Shown here one piece after another: positions 61,001 to 64,000 of a stretch of DNA of 64,000 bases. Source of the stretch: Candidatus Zixiibacteriota bacterium (GTDB lineage: Bacteria > Zixibacteria > MSB-5A5 > GN15 > FEB-12). Made by a program: the position numbers and the translations under genes. The stretch covers positions 930,001-994,000 of the forward strand of contig DAOSXA010000002.1 of the NCBI GenBank assembly GCA_035380245.1, read 5' to 3'. The notes under the pieces are model-generated. The model was given only the letters and a program-made list of their open reading frames with translations, was not told the origin of the DNA and searched no databases. Positions within the stretch are counted from its first letter, which is position 1, and each line of letters starts with the position of its first letter.

Positions 61001-61359
61001 GCATCGGAGAGAAAGGTCCACAGGAAATGCACCACAAATCCGTTTGTGGCATCATAACCCCAGTCGACCATCCGGTTCATGCGCCCAAAATGCTGCTGGT
61101 CGTACCAGGTATTGCCTATCGTAATCCCCGGTGAAGAATCACTTGACTCCACTTGTCCCAGCGGGAGTGAAGTCGCAGTACCGGATCCTGCCGGTTTAAA
61201 ATCTAATATGTCGGATTGAAGTAGATTCTCCGGTTGCCTCGGTTGTATTGCTCGATAGTTATTTGCGCTTTGTGGAGACTCCGCGGCAAACACTGTCAAG
61301 GAAGACATAATCAAAAGAAGTGAAGAGATAATCACGGTTGTTGTCGGCTTATTTAACAT
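58033..61359 (-). CDS. Secreted beta-propeller-like protein with dockerin-type repeats (paralogue 2)
   Basis: The 1,108-residue exported protein (ATG 61359 after AAGGGAAG) has a signal peptide (TVIISSLLLIMSSLTVFAA). It matches paralogue 1 along nearly its whole length: GNTWYDQQHFGRMNRMVDWG, KVALVWIANRPEEGACDTCS, SDDYLHIAWAGRFWPADANS and DCDYVSAGGWDSVPGDASVY all have counterparts there. The two dockerin-type loops are GDANHSGAGPDISDLVYLV and DCNGDGSCCDISDLVCWVN, with six or so cysteines likely forming disulfides. The stop lies 64 bases before the start of paralogue 1, and the two genes share a similar ribosome-binding segment, which points to tandem duplication. Confidence 0.8.
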   Translation of the reverse strand: MLNKPTTTVIISSLLLIMSSLTVFAAESPQSANNYRAIQPRQPENLLQSDILDFKPAGSGTATSLPLGQVESSDSSPGITIGNTWYDQQHFGRMNRMVDWGYDATNGFVVHFLWTFLSDAVATDHVYCYNAYISNDGSYVDPVSVQASGSIGGFVALDVTDDNRAVAGGRSNDGTGCNSQVYWDWSPAAGFFGAGLRIPDSVLNFMMCDPVPCEFSALWPSMVYQEVPGQTPVLHLFAPTIDANHSESTGLWYFRKVGVNDGGTFDYPPYIVDTVFNVAQDVSASLYDGKVALVWIANRPEEGACDTCSSNGGLLYSEWDNDIYYQISYDYGVTWQPRVNLTHNEDGVDGYRPYTDISSLIDSDDYLHIAWAGRFWPADANSGGQAGLYRCRLFHWGENLGTGGYSQGEPIIRTAANLEWDQTVCSPGVWNLNGAKISLSECDGKFYYLYVQYNDIPAGVENDCAAWGMSGTYKAGAANGELYLTVSNSGGLTWDQPWNLTNTHTAGCDPTSGSDCASENWPSMARFGTNLTGTYGFPSGAVVDPTGSYTGGYYLDIQYILDRDAGAVLQDEGTWQQDDVKWMRVPCLESRPHTYLYVDPVSVGYPTNVHHGEQLDVPLYLANWGNIDLNLNISVNETSGPVSGWLDCDLVGDLSLPADLNNTAEGIINLNVGGVVNDPGTIVVLKGNVTISGNMEDSPWPIQIEAWVADTIVIPEWDTLTSCCLALMVGTNGNFGNQGRGGVNLDFFNCGDCDYVSAGGWDSVPGDASVYLFDGSPIICWTDETDTVRCNYSMYGESYLSDHGFYPMAHNEAVNMGDYDLYESQFVTRDSAIMLEQRWIIPTAGDTCDFAMKHLRVYSNDGQTHAGLAIGDGMDWDIPSDSGSWNSSGFDMQRRFFYQRGVEISDSLGDALECQDNDLRFGGAGILSIFENGEEATSFHNMYSMDNYTQVYQFGYFENDSLWKYMGDIVGYSVSDSAAADLYTVFTYRWNYTLEPGDTVDVYTLYVTSKDGEADLLNRYDRAEGWACELLGLPNGCCEVMGDANHSGAGPDISDLVYLVTWMFSGGPPPPCPEEMDCNGDGSCCDISDLVCWVNCMFAGGWCPEECL

Positions 61360-61785
61360 GAGCTTCCCTTCGTGTGGTCGATTCCGCCCGACAATAGTCT
61401 GTTCACCGACAGTGAAACACGACAAACCCGGATATGCCGGCTTCCGTATCGCTCGAAAACGCCTCCGGGCTTCATTATTGTAAGGTTTTGTCTCACCTGT
61501 TCCCTGCTGTCTCGGTATTATTCGAATGCCATTAACATCCGGTTATATACCATACACCCATTGCCCGTGCCGAGGCGCTCATAGCTCCCGCTCCGGGCGT
61601 ACCCTAGGTATCGTTAGTAATCTTGACGCGAACGGAACAATGGGACCGCCGTGGGGCATGGTCAGTTCCCATCATAACTTATGAAGAGTAATCAGAACCT
61701 CTACACACAAACACTGAGCACGAGTAGCCACAACTCGTTCTTCAATAGAAAAATAGGCATGTATGGCGATTATGTCAAATAATAA
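61360..61785. other. Intergenic region upstream of the dockerin genes
   Basis: About 425 bases contain no recognisable gene or RNA. It probably carries the promoter and a long leader for the dockerin-protein genes. No repeat of the 27-31 kb family is present. Confidence 0.4.
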
Positions 61786-61819
61786 AAAGAGGCGTCAATT
61801 CCATGGAAATGACGCCTTA
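61786..61819 (-). terminator. Intrinsic terminator of valS
   Basis: Minus-strand stem GGCGTCA-TTCC / GGAA-TGACGCC followed by TCTTTTT, 23 bases past the valS stop. Confidence 0.8.
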
Positions 61820-61841
61820 ATACAAACCATATCGCAATCTT

Positions 61842-64000
61842 CTACCAACCGAGAATCTGCTCCAGATTCTTATTGAGCTTTTCAATTCGCTCCTGGTAAT
61901 CGGCCTTTTTGTCTTTCTCGCGGTCAACCACTTCAGCGGGAGCGTTGGCCAGGAAGTCCGCGTTAGCCAGCTTGCGGGAGACTTTTTCGAGCTGTGTCTT
62001 GAGATTGGCCAGCTCTTTTTCGAGGCGACTCTTCTCGACCTCGATATCGATCAAGCCCTCGAGTGGAATGAAAATCTCCGCTTGTGAGATGACGGTCGAA
62101 GCCGACAACGGCGGCTTTTTGACATCGGTGCCGGTATGCAGATTTTCCACCCTGGCCAGCGAACGGAAATACTCGATATGATCCTGAAGTAACTCACCGA
62201 ACGAGGCTTCGTTCACCCGAACGTACAAATCGGATTTTTTTCCGGGAGGAACGTTCAATTCAGAGCGAACCGAACGAACGGCCGTAACGACCGCCTGTAT
62301 CTGCTCCAGGCGATGTTCGAGCGACTCATCGATATACTTCTCGTCAACCTGCGGCCATGGACCGAAGGTGATGGTGTGTCCGGATTCGAAATCGGAGCCG
62401 GTCAGTTCGAAGAATGTCTTTTCGGTGACAAACGGCACGATCGGATGAAGCATACGCAGGATCTTGTCCAGCACGTAGGTCGCCACATTGAGCGATCCTT
62501 CACGGATCGACATATCCGGCTGATCCGGTTTGATCAACTCGACGTACCAGGAGCAATAATCATTCCAGACAAAGTTATACAGTTCTTTGGCAACCGACGA
62601 TAAACGATACTCGACGAAACCTTTCTCGACCGTCTGAAGAGTCCGCTGCAGGCGTGAAAGAATCCAGCGATCGAAGATCACCAGGTCGTTGTCGTCGATC
62701 TTATCGAGAACCGGTTCACGGCCGTTCAGACGCATCATAACGAACCGGGAAACCTGATGCAGTTTGTTGACGAAATTACGACCGACCTCGAAAGTGTTTT
62801 TACTGATCCAGGGATCCTGACCATCGGGCGTTGCCAGAACCATCGACATACGCAGAGCATCGGCGCCGTATTTTTCGATTATCTCAACCGGATCGATGCC
62901 GTTTCCTAAAGATTTGGACATCTTGATGCCGTTGGCGTCGCGAACGGTGCCGTGGATATAAACATCGCTGAAGGGGGCTTCGCCCATAAACTCGTAACCG
63001 GCCATAACCATGCGGGCCACCCAGAGGAAGATAATCTCCGAGGCGGTGCTGAGCACTTTGGTCGGATAGAACTTTTTCAGCTCGGGAGTCTGTTCCGGCC
63101 AGCCCATGACCGAGAACGGCCAGAGCCATGATGAAAACCAGGTATCGAGAACATCATCGTCCTGAACCAGAGTTTCAGGATCATAACCGGGGCAGTCCTT
63201 AGCCTCGGGGCGATCGACCGACGGAAATGCGGTGCCGTCCTCGGCGTACCAGATAGGGATACGATGTCCCCACCAGAGCTGCCGCGAGATACACCAGTCG
63301 CGGATGTTCTCCATCCAGTGCAAATAAGTTTTGGACCAGTAATCGGGATGGAACTTAATCGTCCCCTCTTTGACTGCCTTAATCGCCGGCGCCGCCAGTT
63401 CATCCATCTTGACGAACCATTGATTCGACAAATAGGGCTCGATCACCGAATGACAGCGGTAACAAGTTCCGGCCGCGAGATCATAATCCTCGATCTTTTC
63501 CAGGTGATCGCGTTTTTTCAGTTCTGCTACTAACTGCTTGCGGCACTCATAGCGATCCATTCCCTTGAACTTACCGGCGTTCTCGTTGAGGGTGCCGTCA
63601 ATGTTCAGGATGTTGATTTCCGGCAGGTCATGCCGACGGCCGATCTCGAAATCGTTCGGATCATGAGCCGGAGTGACCTTGACCACCCCGGTGCCGAACT
63701 CGGGATCGACATAGCTGTCGCCGATAACCGGTATTTCGCGCTCGAGCACCGGCAGGATTACGGTCTTACCGATGTATTTTTTATAGCGGCTGTCCTTGGG
63801 GGAAACAGCCAGAGCGGTATCACCGAGCATCGTTTCCGGTCGCGTAGTAGCGACGGTCAGGAACTCATCGGAACCCTGGAGTTTGTACTTAATGTACCAG
63901 AGATGACTGTCGAAATTCTTGTGTTCGACCTCATCGTCCGAAAGCGAGGTCTGACATGAGGGACACCAGTTGACAATACGATGCCCTCGATAAATCCAGC
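61842..64000 (-). CDS. valS: Valyl-tRNA synthetase, C-terminal part (5' end outside window)
   Basis: ValS charges tRNA-Val. About 719 residues are visible; the reading continues to the window edge, where RGHRIVNWCPSCQTSLSDDE, the zinc-type cysteine pair of the family, precedes the editing domain. Further on are ATTRPETMLGDTAL and EFGTGVVKVTPAHDPNDFEIG of the editing domain, WCISRQLWWGHRIPIWY, DTWFSSWLWPFSVMGWPE, and the class I KMSKS motif in IKMSKSLGNGIDP. The anticodon-binding domain and the valine-specific coiled coil (VEKSRLEKELANLKTQLEKV) follow. The HIGH motif lies outside the window. Confidence 0.97.
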   Translation of the reverse strand, partial: WIYRGHRIVNWCPSCQTSLSDDEVEHKNFDSHLWYIKYKLQGSDEFLTVATTRPETMLGDTALAVSPKDSRYKKYIGKTVILPVLEREIPVIGDSYVDPEFGTGVVKVTPAHDPNDFEIGRRHDLPEINILNIDGTLNENAGKFKGMDRYECRKQLVAELKKRDHLEKIEDYDLAAGTCYRCHSVIEPYLSNQWFVKMDELAAPAIKAVKEGTIKFHPDYWSKTYLHWMENIRDWCISRQLWWGHRIPIWYAEDGTAFPSVDRPEAKDCPGYDPETLVQDDDVLDTWFSSWLWPFSVMGWPEQTPELKKFYPTKVLSTASEIIFLWVARMVMAGYEFMGEAPFSDVYIHGTVRDANGIKMSKSLGNGIDPVEIIEKYGADALRMSMVLATPDGQDPWISKNTFEVGRNFVNKLHQVSRFVMMRLNGREPVLDKIDDNDLVIFDRWILSRLQRTLQTVEKGFVEYRLSSVAKELYNFVWNDYCSWYVELIKPDQPDMSIREGSLNVATYVLDKILRMLHPIVPFVTEKTFFELTGSDFESGHTITFGPWPQVDEKYIDESLEHRLEQIQAVVTAVRSVRSELNVPPGKKSDLYVRVNEASFGELLQDHIEYFRSLARVENLHTGTDVKKPPLSASTVISQAEIFIPLEGLIDIEVEKSRLEKELANLKTQLEKVSRKLANADFLANAPAEVVDREKDKKADYQERIEKLNKNLEQILGW

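Overview
This window most likely comes from an uncultivated Gram-negative bacterium of the FCB superphylum, and candidate division Zixibacteria is the best guess. The evidence is a lipid A (lpx) operon with a fused LpxC-FabZ protein, which is characteristic of Bacteroidetes, Chlorobi and relatives; two secreted proteins ending in cysteine-rich dockerin-type repeats; GspG-like pseudopilins with large C-terminal domains; and a lamin-tail protein with a gliding-type C-terminal domain. Coding density is high, most genes lie on the minus strand, and intergenic DNA is short except for a few repeat-rich gaps. No tRNA, rRNA, CRISPR array, cas gene or transposase was recognised.

Layout. 1-3600: a partial HAMP-like membrane protein, ssb, then nadE-rsmI-lgt on the plus strand. 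3591-12540: a tightly packed minus-strand run of rnr, a sigma-54 activator with a degenerate receiver domain, three exported or outer-membrane proteins, and a dGTPase. 12707-15213: an ECF sigma / anti-sigma / two Spy-like proteins operon. 15324-21640: mreB, a rhomboid protease, a large M23 protein, and a divergent PpiD/SurA-like chaperone. 21727-30352: a lipoprotein, ETF-ubiquinone oxidoreductase, an ArsC/Spx-like protein, ispH with an adjacent methyltransferase remnant, pdxT, pdxS, an Rrf2 regulator and a [2Fe-2S] ferredoxin. The gaps here carry a family of modular hairpin repeats.

31048-36008 is the most unusual region: four overlapping plus-strand genes, each encoding a GspG-like prepilin with an added transthyretin/carboxypeptidase-regulatory-like domain. 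Two of them carry further C-terminal modules, one a four-fold internal repeat plus a terminal beta domain and the other a LamG-type lectin domain. No pilus ATPase, platform protein or prepilin peptidase is nearby.

36014-42635 holds a saccharopine dehydrogenase-like oxidoreductase, a VWA membrane protein, a trans-polyprenyl diphosphate synthase, an alpha/beta hydrolase and an EreA/ChaN-like lipoprotein. 42690-53424 is one long minus-strand cluster: sigma-region-4-like protein, ribbon-helix-helix-like protein, lpxC/fabZ, lpxA, a Gfo/Idh/MocA oxidoreductase, lpxB, waaA, lpxK, nadB, guaA. It covers much of the lipid A/Kdo pathway, but lpxD, lpxH/lpxI and Kdo synthesis genes are absent. 53731-64000 holds a CPBP protease, two tandem paralogous dockerin proteins of about 1,100 residues, and the 3' part of valS.

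All assignments rest on reading motifs and gene layout by eye. No database search was run.
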